Position numbers and translations under genes: made by a program. From Candidatus Pantoea gossypiicola (lineage in GTDB: Bacteria > Pseudomonadota > Gammaproteobacteria > Enterobacterales > Enterobacteriaceae), in the NCBI RefSeq assembly GCF_008632075.1, contig NZ_VWVM01000007.1:62001-126000 (forward strand): a DNA stretch of 64,000 bases, given 5' to 3'. Below the pieces are notes generated by a model. It saw only the letters and a list, made by a program, of their open reading frames with translations. It had not been told where the DNA came from and did not search any database. Shown in pieces: positions 49,257-59,688 of the stretch. The stretch's first letter is position 1; every line of letters begins with the position of its first letter.

Positions 49257-49962
49257 CTAAGTAAGCGCTGCGGACGGCTTCGTTGGAGAGCAATGCTGCA
49301 CCAGTGTCTTCGAGCACCACATGCCCGTTCTCCAGCACATAGCCCCGATCCGCCAGCTTCAGCGCCTGATTCGCATTCTGCTCCACCAGGAAAATCGTCA
49401 TCCCCTCGCTGCGCAGTTGCTCAATGGTGTCAAAGATCTGCTGAATAATGATCGGGGCCAGTCCCAGCGACGGCTCATCCAGCAGCAGCAGGCGCGGCTG
49501 GCTCATCAGCGCGCGGCCAATCGCCAGCATCTGCTGTTCGCCACCTGACATCGTCCCGGCACGCTGGATTTTGCGCTCTTCCAGCCGCGGAAAGAGTTCA
49601 TACACACGCTTAATCCGCGTCAGATACTCCGGACGGCTGGCAAAAAAGCCGCCCATCGCCAGGTTCTCTTCCACCGTCATGCGCGAAAACACCCGCCGTC
49701 CCTCTGGCACGATGGCGATCGCTTCACGCATAATGCGCGCCGTTTGCCAGTCGGTAATCGCTTTGCCATCAAAGGTGATAGTGCCCTGAGTCGCACGCGG
49801 CTCGCCGCAGAGCGTGCCCAGCAGCGTGGTTTTTCCGGCACCGTTAGCGCCAATCAGGGTGACAATTTCGCCCTGATTGATATAAAGGCTGACGTTGTGC
49901 AGCGCCTGAATTTTGCCGTAATGGGCGCTGACGTTCTCAATGGTTAACATCGCATTTGCCAT
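49249..49962 (-). CDS. livF: Branched-chain amino-acid ABC transporter ATP-binding protein LivF
   Basis: One of the two ATPases of the LIV importer for leucine, isoleucine and valine. The 237-residue protein has Walker A GANGAGKTT, signature MSGGEQQMLAIGRA and Walker B LLLLDEPSLGLAP. It is the last gene of livKHMGF and follows livG by one base. Confidence 0.97.
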   Translation of the reverse strand: MANAMLTIENVSAHYGKIQALHNVSLYINQGEIVTLIGANGAGKTTLLGTLCGEPRATQGTITFDGKAITDWQTARIMREAIAIVPEGRRVFSRMTVEENLAMGGFFASRPEYLTRIKRVYELFPRLEERKIQRAGTMSGGEQQMLAIGRALMSQPRLLLLDEPSLGLAPIIIQQIFDTIEQLRSEGMTIFLVEQNANQALKLADRGYVLENGHVVLEDTGAALLSNEAVRSAYLGA

Positions 49963-49963
49963 C

Positions 49964-50731
49964 TCAGGCCTCTCCTAAATAGGCACGAATGACATCCGGA
50001 TTGTTACGAATCTCCTCCGGCGTTCCGTTAGCCAGCGGCGTTCCCTGATTAACCACGTAAATACGATCAGAAATACCCATCACCAGCTTCATATCATGTT
50101 CAATCAGCAGCACCGACACCTTGTGTTCACCACGCAGTTCCGCAATCAGCGCGTCCAGCTCGTGGGTCTCTTTGGGGTTAAGGCCCGCCGCCGGTTCATC
50201 CAGCATCAGGATCGCCGGGCGCGTCACCATGCAGCGCGCAATCTCCAGCCGACGCTGTTGACCATAGGCCAGATTGCCCGCCTGACGGTTTGCCAGATCC
50301 AGCAGACCCACCCGCTCCAGCCAGGTTGCCGCACGATCCAGCGCCTCACTCTCACTGCGGCGAAACGCCGGCGTTTTCAGCAGGCCGGAAAACACGCCAC
50401 TTTTCAGATGCTGATGCTGCGCGACCAGCAGGTTCTCAATCACGGTCATCTCACGGAACAGGCGCACGTGCTGGAAGGTCCGCACGATGCCCATTCGTGC
50501 AATCTTCTGGCCCGGCAGCCCTTCCAGATGCTGCTCACGCAACGTAATCGTGCCGCCGGTGGGTTTGTAAAAACCGGTCAGGCAGTTGAACACGGTGGTT
50601 TTGCCGGCACCGTTTGGCCCAATCAGTGAAACGATCTCCTGCGGACGCAGCTCCAGCGCCACATTGTTCACGGCTAACAGACCGCCGAAGCGCATCATCA
50701 GGCCTTCAACGGCTAATAAAGGCTGACTCAT
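49964..50731 (-). CDS. livG: Branched-chain amino-acid ABC transporter ATP-binding protein LivG
   Basis: The second ATPase of the LIV importer. The 255-residue protein has Walker [10 protein letters not shown], the signature region [14 protein letters not shown] (as usual for LivG, not the standard LSGGQ) and Walker [15 protein letters not shown]. It overlaps livM by 4 bases. Confidence 0.97.
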   Translation of the reverse strand: MSQPLLAVEGLMMRFGGLLAVNNVALELRPQEIVSLIGPNGAGKTTVFNCLTGFYKPTGGTITLREQHLEGLPGQKIARMGIVRTFQHVRLFREMTVIENLLVAQHQHLKSGVFSGLLKTPAFRRSESEALDRAATWLERVGLLDLANRQAGNLAYGQQRRLEIARCMVTRPAILMLDEPAAGLNPKETHELDALIAELRGEHKVSVLLIEHDMKLVMGISDRIYVVNQGTPLANGTPEEIRNNPDVIRAYLGEA

Positions 50732-51999
50732 GCTTCTTCTCCTTGTTTACCGGTTCTGAGCTTCAGATGCGGACGCTTCATCGGCAACAGGCCCTGCGGA
50801 CGCCAGATCATCATCAGCACCATCAGGCCACCCAGCACCAGCATGCTGTATTCATTGAGGTCGCGCATCAGCTCGCGTGACACTACCAGCAGAATGGCGG
50901 CCAGAATCACCGCAAACTGCGAACCCATCCCGCCCAGTACCACAATCGCCAGCACAAAGGCGGATTCGACAAAGGTAAAGGATTCCGGGCTGACAAAGCC
51001 CTGACGCGCCGCGAACAGACTGCCGGCAAAGCCGGCAAAGGCGGCACTGATGGTAAAGGCGGTCAGCTTAATGCGGGTCGGACTCAGGCCCAGTGAACGG
51101 CAGGCAATCTCATCTTCGCGCAGCGCTTCCCAGGCCCGGCCCAGTGGCATCCGCAGCAGCCGGTTAATGACGAACAGGGTCAGCACCACCAGCAGCAGCG
51201 CGACCAGGTAGAGGAAGATGATGCGGTCACTGGGATCGTATTTCAGCCCAAAGAAGTTGTGGAAGGTATCCCAGCCGCCTTCGCGCGGGGTACGGCCAAA
51301 CTCCAGACCAAACAGCGTCGGTTTCGGGATCTGGCTGATGCCATTCGGGCCGCCGGTCAGGGCGGTATTGTTCAGCAGCAGAATACGCACGATCTCACCG
51401 AAGCCCAGCGTCACAATCGCCAGATAGTCGCCGCGCAGTCGCAGTACCGGGAAGCCCAGCAGCAGGCCAAACAGCGCCGCAATCATGCCGGAGAGCGGCA
51501 GGCACTGCCAGAAGCCAAGACCGTAATAGTGGTTCAGCAGCGCAAAGGTGTAGGCACCGATAGCGTAGAAGCCGCCATAACCCAGCACCAGAAGGCCAGA
51601 GAGTCCGACCACCACGTTTAAGCCCAGACCGAGCATCACGTAGATCAGCGTCATGGTAGCGATATCAACGGTGCCGCGTGACACCAGGAAAGGCCAGGCG
51701 ACTGCGGCGATAATCATCACCGTCATCACCAGCTTCTGCTTCGGCGTCGAGCCATCCAGACCGGGCAACACCAGTGCCGGGCCAGACACTTTCTTCAGGC
51801 TGCTCTGCCACACCGGACGCAGCAACTGGAACAGAAACACCACCGCACAGCCTGCGGCGATCCAGTTCCAGCGCACGCTACCGGCGTTCTGCACCACCAG
51901 ATTCGTGCCGTCCAGATTCAGGCGCAAACCCATAAAGAAGGTGGCCAGCACCAGCAGCATCAGGGAGGAAATCAGGGCATTGATAAAAGAGGTCTTCAT
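50728..51999 (-). CDS. livM: Branched-chain amino-acid ABC permease LivM
   Basis: A membrane subunit of the LIV importer. The 423-residue protein has an N-terminal extension with two or three hydrophobic segments before the permease core ([29 protein letters not shown]), as in E. coli LivM (425 residues). It overlaps livH and livG by 4 bases at each end. Confidence 0.97.
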   Translation of the reverse strand: MKTSFINALISSLMLLVLATFFMGLRLNLDGTNLVVQNAGSVRWNWIAAGCAVVFLFQLLRPVWQSSLKKVSGPALVLPGLDGSTPKQKLVMTVMIIAAVAWPFLVSRGTVDIATMTLIYVMLGLGLNVVVGLSGLLVLGYGGFYAIGAYTFALLNHYYGLGFWQCLPLSGMIAALFGLLLGFPVLRLRGDYLAIVTLGFGEIVRILLLNNTALTGGPNGISQIPKPTLFGLEFGRTPREGGWDTFHNFFGLKYDPSDRIIFLYLVALLLVVLTLFVINRLLRMPLGRAWEALREDEIACRSLGLSPTRIKLTAFTISAAFAGFAGSLFAARQGFVSPESFTFVESAFVLAIVVLGGMGSQFAVILAAILLVVSRELMRDLNEYSMLVLGGLMVLMMIWRPQGLLPMKRPHLKLRTGKQGEEA

Positions 52000-52922
52000 A
52001 CTTTTTCGACCTCCGGACGCCCCAGAATGCCGGTCGGCATCACCAGCAGCACCACAATCAGCAGGGCAAACGAAACCACATCTTTATATTCCGTGCTGAG
52101 ATAGGCTGACGTCAGCGCTTCAGCGATACCCAGCACCAGTCCGCCAATCATCGCGCCAGGAATACTGCCAATTCCGCCCAGCACTGCGGCGGTAAAGGCT
52201 TTCATGCCCGCCATAAAGCCAATGAAGGGGTTGATCGAACCGTAGAACTGGCCCAGCAGCACGCCTGCGACTGCCGCCATTGCGGCCCCGATCACAAAGG
52301 TCAGCGAGATCACGCGGTCGGTGTTAATGCCCAGCAGGCTGGCCATTTTCAGGTCTTCCGCGCAGGCGCGACAGGCGCGGCCCATGCGGGAGTAACGAAT
52401 AAAGGTTGTCAGCGCCAGCATCGCCAGGAAGGTCACCACCCAGATTACGATCTGCATGGTGGAAATGGTGGCGGCAAACCCGTTGCTCTCACCGACCGTC
52501 CACTGTCCGGTGATCAGGCTCGGCAGCGCCAGGTCGCGTGAGCCCTGTGTCAGGCTGACGTAGTTTTGCAGGAATATCGACATCCCGATGGCGGAGATCA
52601 GCGCAATCAGACGCTTGGATGAACGCACAGGCCGGTAGGCGACGCGCTCAATGCTCCAGCCGTAGGCGCTGGAGATAATGACCGCCATCACGAAGCCAGC
52701 TGCAATCATCAGCCAGGTGGTGTCGATGCCCATCATCATCAGGGCGGCAATCACGATAAAGGAGACATAGCTACCGATCATGTAGACTTCGCCGTGCGCG
52801 AAGTTAATCATGCCGATAATGCCGTAAACCATGGTGTAACCGATGGCGATCAGCGCGTAGGTGCTACCCAGGGTCACACCATTAAACATCTGCTGAATAA
52901 AATAGAGGAACTGCTCGGACAT
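51996..52922 (-). CDS. livH: Branched-chain amino-acid ABC permease LivH
   Basis: The other membrane subunit of the LIV importer. The 308-residue protein contains the LivH opening [24 protein letters not shown] and about eight hydrophobic segments. It is separated from livK by 134 bases holding two hairpins, so livHMGF expression is probably lower than that of livK. Confidence 0.97.
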   Translation of the reverse strand: MSEQFLYFIQQMFNGVTLGSTYALIAIGYTMVYGIIGMINFAHGEVYMIGSYVSFIVIAALMMMGIDTTWLMIAAGFVMAVIISSAYGWSIERVAYRPVRSSKRLIALISAIGMSIFLQNYVSLTQGSRDLALPSLITGQWTVGESNGFAATISTMQIVIWVVTFLAMLALTTFIRYSRMGRACRACAEDLKMASLLGINTDRVISLTFVIGAAMAAVAGVLLGQFYGSINPFIGFMAGMKAFTAAVLGGIGSIPGAMIGGLVLGIAEALTSAYLSTEYKDVVSFALLIVVLLVMPTGILGRPEVEKV

Positions 52923-52940
52923 ACCTTGACCCTTACTTAA

Positions 52941-52958
52941 CCGATCGCAGGCGATCGG
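52941..52958 (-). other. Small perfect hairpin before livH
   Basis: CCGATCG, loop CAGG, CGATCGG lies between the livK terminator and livH. With no U tract it may act in RNA processing or stability of the livHMGF message. Confidence 0.45.
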
Positions 52959-52963
52959 GGTAC

Positions 52964-52995
52964 AAAAAACGCCTGGCAGACGAGCACCAGGCGTT
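52964..52995 (-). terminator. Terminator or attenuator between livK and livH
   Basis: On the minus strand AACGCCTGG, a 10-base loop, CCAGGCGTT followed by four more T. The 9-bp stem is perfect. Partial read-through would yield more binding protein than permease and ATPase. Confidence 0.85.
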
Positions 52996-53056
52996 CGTGT
53001 CGCTGGTCAGGGAAAACCGGTTATCCGGCTTCCCGCTCACCACAAAACAGCCTGGT

Positions 53057-54163
53057 TTACTTCACAGCGGTCGAGGTGCCATCGGCATGCCATTTGAAGA
53101 CGCCGAATTCAAAGCCCTTGAGATCGCCCTTCTCATCCCAGTTCAGGTTGCCCATCACGGTTGGCACCGCTGCGCCTTCCTTGAGGTTTTTCACGATAGC
53201 GTCCGGCTCCGCGCTCTTGCTGCGCTCCATACCGGTTGCCAGCGATTGCAGAGCTGCATAGGTGGTCCAGACGAACGGGCCGGTTGGATCCAGTTTCTTC
53301 GCTTTCAGCGCGTCAACGATCGGTTTGTTGGTTTCAACCTGGTCGTAGCGTTTCGGCAGGGTCACCAGCATGCCTTCAGAAGCCGCACCGGCGATGTTCG
53401 ACAGTGAGGCGTTACCCACACCTTCTGGTCCCATAAACTGGGTTTTCAGGCCAGCAGCACGTGCCTGACGCACGATCTGGCCCATTTCCGGGTAGTAGCC
53501 GCCGAAATAGACGAAATCGACGTTCTCTTTCTTAAAGCGCGCCACCAGGGTAGAGAAATCTTTGTCACCTGCGGTGATCCCTTCAAACATGACGATGTTC
53601 GCGCCCTGCTTTTTCAGGCTCTCCTGCACGGAACGCGCCAGACCTTCGCCATACTGCTGTTTGTCATGCACCACGGCGATACGCTGCGGTTTCAGCTCGC
53701 TCATTACATATTTCGCGGCAGTCGGTCCCTGATCGGAGTCGAGACCAGTGGTACGCATAATCAGTTTATAGCCACGGGAAGTCAGGTCAGGTGCGGTCGC
53801 GGCCGGGGTGATCATCAGCACGCCTTCATCTTCATAGATGTCAGACGCAGGCTGGGTGGAAGAAGAACAAAGGTGGCCGATGACGTAATGAATGCCGTCG
53901 TTAATCACCTTGTTCGCGACCGCAACCGCCTGTTTCGGGTCACAGGCGTCGTCATATTTCACCGCCACCAGCTTGTTGCCGTTAACACCACCTTTGGCAT
54001 TGATATCTTCAATCGCCTGCGTTGCGCCGGCAAACTGCATGTCGCCGTACTGCGCTACCGGACCTGACATTGCGCCGACAATGGCCACTTTGATATCTTC
54101 AGCCAGCGCCGCATGGCTCATCGCCAGTGCTACACATCCCGCCAGTAATGCGCGACCTTTCAT
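53057..54163 (-). CDS. livK: Leucine/branched-chain amino-acid binding protein LivK
   Basis: The periplasmic binding protein of the LIV importer. The 368-residue precursor has a signal peptide ([20 protein letters not shown], then [10 protein letters not shown]) and the family stretches [33 protein letters not shown] and [18 protein letters not shown]. It is closer to E. coli LivK than to LivJ by neighbours and N terminus. ATG 54163 fits AGGA at 5 bases better than ATG 54169, which overlaps that AGGA. The open frame runs on upstream to 54274, but without a signal peptide. No livJ gene is present nearby. Confidence 0.95.
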   Translation of the reverse strand: MKGRALLAGCVALAMSHAALAEDIKVAIVGAMSGPVAQYGDMQFAGATQAIEDINAKGGVNGNKLVAVKYDDACDPKQAVAVANKVINDGIHYVIGHLCSSSTQPASDIYEDEGVLMITPAATAPDLTSRGYKLIMRTTGLDSDQGPTAAKYVMSELKPQRIAVVHDKQQYGEGLARSVQESLKKQGANIVMFEGITAGDKDFSTLVARFKKENVDFVYFGGYYPEMGQIVRQARAAGLKTQFMGPEGVGNASLSNIAGAASEGMLVTLPKRYDQVETNKPIVDALKAKKLDPTGPFVWTTYAALQSLATGMERSKSAEPDAIVKNLKEGAAVPTVMGNLNWDEKGDLKGFEFGVFKWHADGTSTAVK

Positions 54164-54564
54164 TTTCATCCTGACTACCCCATTTGTTTTGTCGTGTATG
54201 TTGTGAGTGCTTGCGTTGCCAGATAAAGTCGAAAACTGATTAATGATGAATGAGTTAGCGTACTTTTCTGACATTTATTAGTAATAAGGCTTTATTTTTC
54301 AGGTTATTAAACAGGAAGTTTCTTCTGTAAATCAACTGACACATTCAGAATTGACCGGGTTAAACAGCATAATACACTGGATGCAACGGCCGGTTTATGA
54401 CCACTTTGCCAGCGTGTTATGCTGGATTGATCGCCCGCCATCCCGGTTTACTCCTATTATCCTGGCACCCGGGCCATCTTTTGACCTGTTTTATTGCTGA
54501 AAATGTGGTGGCACTCTGGTTGTATACTTTCGCTACACTTTCCCCTTTTTTAGAGGTTTTTGTT
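54164..54564. promoter_or_regulatory. Divergent livK-panZ intergenic region
   Basis: These 401 AT-rich bases must contain the promoters of livK (minus strand) and panZ (plus strand). A TATACT sequence at about 54524-54529 is a possible panZ -10 element, but no matching -35 was found. No gene is seen here; Lrp control of livK is known in E. coli but cannot be shown from the sequence. Confidence 0.4.
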
Positions 54565-54960
54565 ATGAAGCTCACTATCCAGCGCCTGACCGCGCTGACG
54601 CCGCAGGACCGCATTGATCTTGGCAAAGTCTGGCCGGATCTGGAGATGGAAAAACTGGAACAGGGTTTAAGTGAGTCTCACCGTCTTTACGCGGCGCGTT
54701 TTAACGACCGTCTGCTGGCGGGTTTGCAGCTGGAAATCTCCGGCATCCACGGCAAGGTTCACCGGCTGGCGGTGCGTGATGTCACCCGGCGACGCGGGGT
54801 AGGACAATATTTGCTGGAAGAAACGATCAGACAAAATGGTTCAATCGCGGACTGGTGGATTGCCGATGATGGCAGTGACGATCAGCAGGTACGCGCGGCA
54901 TTTATGCAGGCATGTGGCTTCAGGGCGCAGAGTGACGGCTGGATACGGGCGGCAGATTAG
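54565..54960 (+). CDS. panM: Aspartate decarboxylase maturation factor PanZ/PanM
   Basis: PanZ (PanM) binds pro-PanD and triggers its self-cleavage to active aspartate decarboxylase, which makes beta-alanine for coenzyme A; with CoA bound it also restrains PanD. The 131-residue GNAT-fold protein has the acetyl-CoA-binding motif VTRRRGVGQYLLEE. The frame extends upstream to 54397, but ATG 54565 (MKLTIQRL) matches E. coli and has AGAGG before it. It lies between livK and rpoH, divergent from livK. Confidence 0.94.
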   Translation: MKLTIQRLTALTPQDRIDLGKVWPDLEMEKLEQGLSESHRLYAARFNDRLLAGLQLEISGIHGKVHRLAVRDVTRRRGVGQYLLEETIRQNGSIADWWIADDGSDDQQVRAAFMQACGFRAQSDGWIRAAD

Positions 54961-54971
54961 CCAGACGCAGA

Positions 54972-55001
54972 AAACAAAAAGGGCGACATCATCTGTCGCC
55001 C
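54972..55001 (-). terminator. Intrinsic terminator after rpoH
   Basis: On the minus strand GGGCGACA, loop GATGA, TGTCGCCC, then TTTTTGTTTT. The 8-bp stem is perfect and lies 19 bases after the rpoH stop. Confidence 0.92.
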
Positions 55002-55020
55002 CTTAAGGTGTTGAAGTGCA

Positions 55021-55878
55021 TTACGCTTCAATCGCCATACGCAGTTTCTTCATGGCGTTCTTTTCCAGCTGTCGGACACGTTCGGCGGATACGCCGTATT
55101 GATCGGCCAGCTCCTGCAGCGTGGTTTTATTGTCTTCGTCCAGCCAGCGGGCGCGAATGATGTGCTGGCTGCGCTCATCCAGACCTTCCATCGCATAGCT
55201 CAGCTTGTCAGCCGCGTGCGCATCCCAGTTGTCCTCTTCGATGCCATCGGCAAAGTCAGAGGTTTTATCCTGCAGATACAGCACCGGTGCCATAGAACGG
55301 CCTTCGCTGCTCTCGTCGTCGGCAGACATATCAAAGGTCATATCCTGCGCGGCCATACGCGATTCCATTTCGCGTACGTCTTTGCTGCTTACGCCCAGCT
55401 CGCGCGCAACCATCTCGACTTCGTCCTGATTGAACCAGCCCAGACGCTGCTTGGTTTTACGCAGGTTAAAGAACAGCTTACGCTGTGCTTTGGTGGTCGC
55501 GACTTTCACGATACGCCAGTTACGCAACACGTATTCGTGAATCTCCGCTTTAATCCAGTGCACGGCGAATGAAACCAGACGCACGCCCACTTCAGGGTTG
55601 AAGCGACGTACCGCTTTCATCAGGCCGATGTTACCTTCCTGGACCAGGTCAGCCTGTGGCAGACCGTAGCCGGAGTAATTACGAGCGATATGAACTACAA
55701 AGCGTAGGTGTGACAGGATCAGCGTCTTTGCTGCTTCCAGATCGCCCTGGTAATGCAGCCGTTCAGCCAACGCTTTTTCCTCTTCAGCCGAGAGCATCGG
55801 CCAGGTATTCGCAGCCCGGACGTAAGACTCCAGGTTGCCAAGAGGAGCAATAGCTAAAGTTTGCATTTCTTTGGTCAT
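55021..55878 (-). CDS. rpoH: Heat-shock sigma factor RpoH (sigma 32)
   Basis: RpoH directs RNA polymerase to heat-shock promoters. The 285-residue group 3-like sigma-70 protein has region 2 ([39 protein letters not shown]), the RpoH box [15 protein letters not shown] just after it, and region 4 with helix-turn-helix ([20 protein letters not shown]). In E. coli it is controlled by mRNA folding, chaperones and FtsH; the RpoH box and length (284 in E. coli) are retained. A DnaA box lies in its promoter region. Confidence 0.98.
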   Translation of the reverse strand: MTKEMQTLAIAPLGNLESYVRAANTWPMLSAEEEKALAERLHYQGDLEAAKTLILSHLRFVVHIARNYSGYGLPQADLVQEGNIGLMKAVRRFNPEVGVRLVSFAVHWIKAEIHEYVLRNWRIVKVATTKAQRKLFFNLRKTKQRLGWFNQDEVEMVARELGVSSKDVREMESRMAAQDMTFDMSADDESSEGRSMAPVLYLQDKTSDFADGIEEDNWDAHAADKLSYAMEGLDERSQHIIRARWLDEDNKTTLQELADQYGVSAERVRQLEKNAMKKLRMAIEA

Positions 55879-55990
55879 TCAAACCCTCACAAATTCAGTG
55901 GAATTGCCGCACATTTCCCTGCGCAGACGATACATTACGTCAACGTCGCGCGAGATCCGAAAGCAATCTGTGCTACTTAGAGTGATAAAG

Positions 55991-55999
55991 TTATCCACA
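55991..55999 (+). promoter_or_regulatory. DnaA box in the rpoH upstream region
   Basis: TTATCCACA is a perfect match to the strict DnaA box. It lies 113-121 bases upstream of the rpoH start codon. In E. coli DnaA is known to repress rpoH promoters in this region. Confidence 0.75.
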
Positions 56000-56118
56000 A
56001 GTTCAATTATAGCAGTGAATATTTTACACACAGATGACAGGAAGGGAAGAGGGGGAAAATCCTCTGCACCCACCATCGGTAGCAGAGGACCATTATAACA
56101 AAAAAATGTTGCAGGCGT

Positions 56119-57108
56119 TTACTGCGGCGTAAATCGACGTAAATGTTGTACCGTCGCCAGCCAGGCAGCCACCCAACCGATGATGGCCGCAATCATCAGC
56201 AGCAGTAATGCTTCATCCCAGGAGAAGCCTTCCAGCGAGAAGGTGGTACCGAATACCGTTGCCACACTGGCAACGACCGACTGCAGACGCAGCACCAGCA
56301 CTTCCGACAGCAGCAGCGACAGCACCGCCCCACTGAAGCCCAGCAGCGCCCCGCCGTAGAGGAACGGACGCAGGATAAAGCCATCGGTGGCACCAATCAG
56401 CTTCTGCACATTAATGGTGTCGCGTCGGGCAAAGATGCTGAGGCGGACGCTGTTACCGATCACCAGGAACACCGCCACAATCATCAGCACGCCAATCATT
56501 GAGGCAATCTGCCCCACCAGCCCGGTCAGGGCCGCCAGCCGCGCAAACCAGCTGTCATCCATTCGCACTTCATCCACGCCCTGCACTTTGCTCACCCGAT
56601 CGCGCAGGCTCTGCATGGTGTCTGAGTTCTGGAAGTTGAGCTTAGGCGTGATGATGGCCACCGCAGGCAGCGGATTCTGCTCCAGCATATCCATTGCGCC
56701 ACCAAAGCCTGACCAGTTACGGAATTCGTTCAGCGCCTCTTCCCGCGTCAGGTAGTTGACGTTATCCACGCCTTCAACCTGCCTGAGCTGTGCCACCACG
56801 TTTTCTGCCGCCGTGTCATCCAGCGTTTTAGAGAGATAAACGGTCAACTGCGGTGCCGGATACCACTGCGTGGCCGCCTGGCTGACGTTTTTCCACACCA
56901 TGTAGCAGACGCTGGGCAACGTCAGGGAAATGGCGATGACCATCACCGTCAGCAGCGTCGCCAGCGGCTGACGCCACATATCAGAAAGCGTTCCGCGCAG
57001 CGCATAGCGCCACTGCTCCTGCCAGCCGCCTTTCAGCGCTTTACTTTTTGACTTCGACGGCTGCTTCGCTTTCGGTGCAGCCGGACGTTTAATACGTTTA
57101 TTGACCAT
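56119..57108 (-). CDS. ftsX: Cell-division ABC-like membrane protein FtsX
   Basis: FtsX with FtsE recruits and activates envelope septal hydrolases through EnvC at the division site. The 329-residue protein has a basic cytoplasmic N terminus (about residues 1-40), a first helix near 48-70, a periplasmic domain (about 75-190) and three more helices in the C-terminal half. It is somewhat shorter than E. coli FtsX (352), mainly in the N-terminal tail. It overlaps ftsE by 11 bases. Confidence 0.96.
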   Translation of the reverse strand: MVNKRIKRPAAPKAKQPSKSKSKALKGGWQEQWRYALRGTLSDMWRQPLATLLTVMVIAISLTLPSVCYMVWKNVSQAATQWYPAPQLTVYLSKTLDDTAAENVVAQLRQVEGVDNVNYLTREEALNEFRNWSGFGGAMDMLEQNPLPAVAIITPKLNFQNSDTMQSLRDRVSKVQGVDEVRMDDSWFARLAALTGLVGQIASMIGVLMIVAVFLVIGNSVRLSIFARRDTINVQKLIGATDGFILRPFLYGGALLGFSGAVLSLLLSEVLVLRLQSVVASVATVFGTTFSLEGFSWDEALLLLMIAAIIGWVAAWLATVQHLRRFTPQ

Positions 57109-57766
57109 CGTGGCCTCCGTGCAGACGACCCTGATTCAGCGTCATCATCCGATAGTTGCGTCGGGCGATCAGGCCGCTGTCATGCGTTGCCATCAGGACG
57201 GTGACGCCGACGCGGTTGAACTCTTCGAACAGGCGCAGAATGTCTTCTGACAGCGCGTCGTCAAGGTTACCGGTCGGTTCATCGGCCAGCAGCACGGCCG
57301 GCTTGTTCACCACCGCACGGGCGATGCCCACACGCTGCTGTTCACCGCCCGAAAGCTGAATCGGAAAACTTTTTGCTTTGTCGAGCAGGCCCACTTTATC
57401 CAGCGCCGCCGAGACGCGACGACGGATATCCTCGCCGCTGGCACCGGAAATAATCAGCGGGATCGCCACATTGTCATAAACTGACCGATCCATCAGCAGG
57501 TGGTGATCCTGGAAGATCATGCCAATCTGACGACGCAGGAAAGGCACCTCACTGTTACGCAGCCGGGAAATGTCATGACCGCTGAACCAGATTTTTCCGG
57601 CACTTGGGCGCTCAATGCCACAAATCAGCTTCAGCAAGGTACTTTTACCGGCACCGGAGTGGCCGGTCAGAAACGCCATTTCGCCGGGACGCAGATGAAA
57701 ATCTACCCCCTGCAGCGCCTGACGTCCGCCGAGATATGCCTTACTGACCTCTTCAAAGCGAATCAT
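57098..57766 (-). CDS. ftsE: Cell-division ATP-binding protein FtsE
   Basis: FtsE is the ATPase partner of FtsX at the division septum. The 222-residue protein has Walker [10 protein letters not shown], signature [14 protein letters not shown] and Walker [13 protein letters not shown]. It follows ftsY by 5 bases and overlaps ftsX by 11, forming the conserved ftsYEX operon. Confidence 0.97.
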   Translation of the reverse strand: MIRFEEVSKAYLGGRQALQGVDFHLRPGEMAFLTGHSGAGKSTLLKLICGIERPSAGKIWFSGHDISRLRNSEVPFLRRQIGMIFQDHHLLMDRSVYDNVAIPLIISGASGEDIRRRVSAALDKVGLLDKAKSFPIQLSGGEQQRVGIARAVVNKPAVLLADEPTGNLDDALSEDILRLFEEFNRVGVTVLMATHDSGLIARRNYRMMTLNQGRLHGGHDGQ

Positions 57767-57771
57767 CCTAA

Positions 57772-59457
57772 TTAGTCCTCTCGGGCAAACAGTGCCTCAA
57801 TAAAATCTTCCGCCTTAAACGGCCGTAAATCTTCAATGCCTTCACCAACGCCGATGTAGCGAATCGGAATACCGAACTGGTCGGCCACCGAGAAGATCAC
57901 GCCGCCTTTGGCGGTGCCATCCAGCTTGGTGAGCGCAATACCGGTCAGGCCGACGGCTTCATTAAACAGTCGGGCCTGGCTGACCGCATTCTGTCCGGTG
58001 CTGGCATCCAGCGTCAGCATCACTTCGTGAGGCGCGGAATCGTCCAGCTTTTTCATCACGCGGGTGATTTTTTTCAGCTCTTCCATCAGGTGCGATTTGT
58101 TCTGCAGACGACCAGCAGTATCCGCAATCAGCACGTCAACGCCACGCGACTTCGCGGCCTGAATGGCATCGAAGATCACCGAAGCGGAATCTGCGCCGGT
58201 GTGCTGCGCAATCACCGGAATATTATTACGCTGGCCCCACACCTGCAGCTGCTCAACCGCCGCGGCGCGGAAGGTATCACCGGCCGCTAACATCACGGAC
58301 TTGCCCTCGGCCTGATACTGGCGTGCCAGCTTACCGATGGTGGTGGTTTTACCCACGCCATTGACGCCCACCATCAGGATGACAAACGGCGTTTTGCCTG
58401 AGACATCCAGTGGTGCATCCACTTTCGCCAGAATCGAGGCCATCTCTGCTTTCAGCAGGCCATAGAGCGCTTCCGCGTCACGCAACTGCTTGCGGTTTGC
58501 CTGCTGGGTGAGGTTGGTGATGATGCGGCGCGTGGTATCCACGCCCACATCAGCAATCAGCAACTGCTCTTCCAGCTCGTCAAACAGGTCATCATCAATC
58601 TTTTTGCCACGGAACAGGCTGACAAAACCGGAACCGAGGTTCTGACGGGTTTTGACCAGGCTGCGCTTCAGGCGGGCAAAGAAACCCTCTTTGCCGGGAC
58701 GCTCCTGCTCCTGCACGATGAGCGGCGCGGCGGCCAGCGGCAGATCGCTGACGGTGTCGGATACTGTGTCTGCCTGTTCTGCTTCAGCGTCATCCAGTGC
58801 CAGTGCGGTCAGCTCTTCCTCAGTCAGCGGCGCGTCTGCTTCGCTATCCTGCGTTTCAGCGATCGCTGCGTCATCCCGTACCTGTGGCGTAAGCACTTCG
58901 CTGCTTGACGATGCTTCGCTGTGCGGGGTTTCGACGATCTCTGCATCGCCTAGCGCCAGCGCCGTCAGCTCCTCTTCGCTTAACGGTGCATCGGTTTCGC
59001 TGTGCGGAATGTCAACGATCTCTGCGTCACCGAGCGCCAGTGCCGTCAGTTCCTCTTCACTTAACGGCGCGTCTGCGGGTTCCGCGTCAGCGATCGGCGT
59101 GACCACATCGTCGGCGTCAATGACCGGCGTCGCGTCATGTTCAGGTGCGGCAACCTCCAGTAACGCTTCAGGGTCGGCCTCAATCGGCTCAGCCTCATCC
59201 AGCACCGCAGGTGCTGACTCATGCGGCGCTGCCGCAGTGACTTCCGCCTCACGCTGCTGTCCGGCCACCGTTTCGGTGATGACGACAGTCTCTTCCGCTT
59301 GTGCTTCAGCCTGGCTTAATGCCGGGGCTTCCTGTTCTGTCTGCTGCTGTGCGGGTTCAGCGACCTCGGATGACTGCTCCTCCGCTGCAGGTTGTTTCTC
59401 TTCCTCTTTGCCAAATCCCAGCCAGGAAAAAAAGCCACGTTTTTTCTCTTTTGCCAT
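57772..59457 (-). CDS. ftsY: Signal recognition particle receptor FtsY
   Basis: FtsY is the GTPase that receives SRP-bound ribosomes at the membrane. The 561-residue protein has a membrane-binding start (MAKEKKRGFFSWLGFG), a long acidic A domain (about residues 17-255) and the NG GTPase domain with G1 GVNGVGKTTT, DTAGRLQNK and TKLDGTAKGG. The A domain is longer than in E. coli (497 residues total) and contains two exact-style 27-residue repeats and a third partial one. ATG 59457 matches the conserved N terminus; the frame extends to 59565 without a conserved start. First gene of ftsYEX. Confidence 0.96.
   Translation of the reverse strand: MAKEKKRGFFSWLGFGKEEEKQPAAEEQSSEVAEPAQQQTEQEAPALSQAEAQAEETVVITETVAGQQREAEVTAAAPHESAPAVLDEAEPIEADPEALLEVAAPEHDATPVIDADDVVTPIADAEPADAPLSEEELTALALGDAEIVDIPHSETDAPLSEEELTALALGDAEIVETPHSEASSSSEVLTPQVRDDAAIAETQDSEADAPLTEEELTALALDDAEAEQADTVSDTVSDLPLAAAPLIVQEQERPGKEGFFARLKRSLVKTRQNLGSGFVSLFRGKKIDDDLFDELEEQLLIADVGVDTTRRIITNLTQQANRKQLRDAEALYGLLKAEMASILAKVDAPLDVSGKTPFVILMVGVNGVGKTTTIGKLARQYQAEGKSVMLAAGDTFRAAAVEQLQVWGQRNNIPVIAQHTGADSASVIFDAIQAAKSRGVDVLIADTAGRLQNKSHLMEELKKITRVMKKLDDSAPHEVMLTLDASTGQNAVSQARLFNEAVGLTGIALTKLDGTAKGGVIFSVADQFGIPIRYIGVGEGIEDLRPFKAEDFIEALFARED
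58774..59073 (-). repeat. Internal repeats in the FtsY acidic domain
   Basis: The segment DAPLSEEELTALALGDAEIV occurs at residues 129-148 and again at 156-175, an 81-base tandem period. A third, diverged copy (DAPLTEEELTALALDDAEAE) lies at residues 208-227. The DNA copies differ at many third positions, so the duplication is not recent. Confidence 0.85.
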
Positions 59458-59688
59458 TGTGTGACGACACTCCTCGATGGCTTTGTCCCGGTCGCGCGTG
59501 GTTTCCAGGGGTAAATCAATGAAATTGGTCAGCGCCAGACCGGCGTAAACCGCAGAATAATGCATGACTTCAGCAACTCAGTAGTCTAACACTTTCCAGC
59601 CAGCTCACCACAGCACCCTTTTTTAACGTTTCTTCTCACCGATTCGCCCGTTAAACTACGCAACAAATTATGACGAGTTGTGAGCAAG

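Noticed and set aside
58652..59464. Serine/alanine-rich 270-codon frame antisense to ftsY
   Set aside because: The serine-rich composition is the antisense image of the acidic FtsY repeats.
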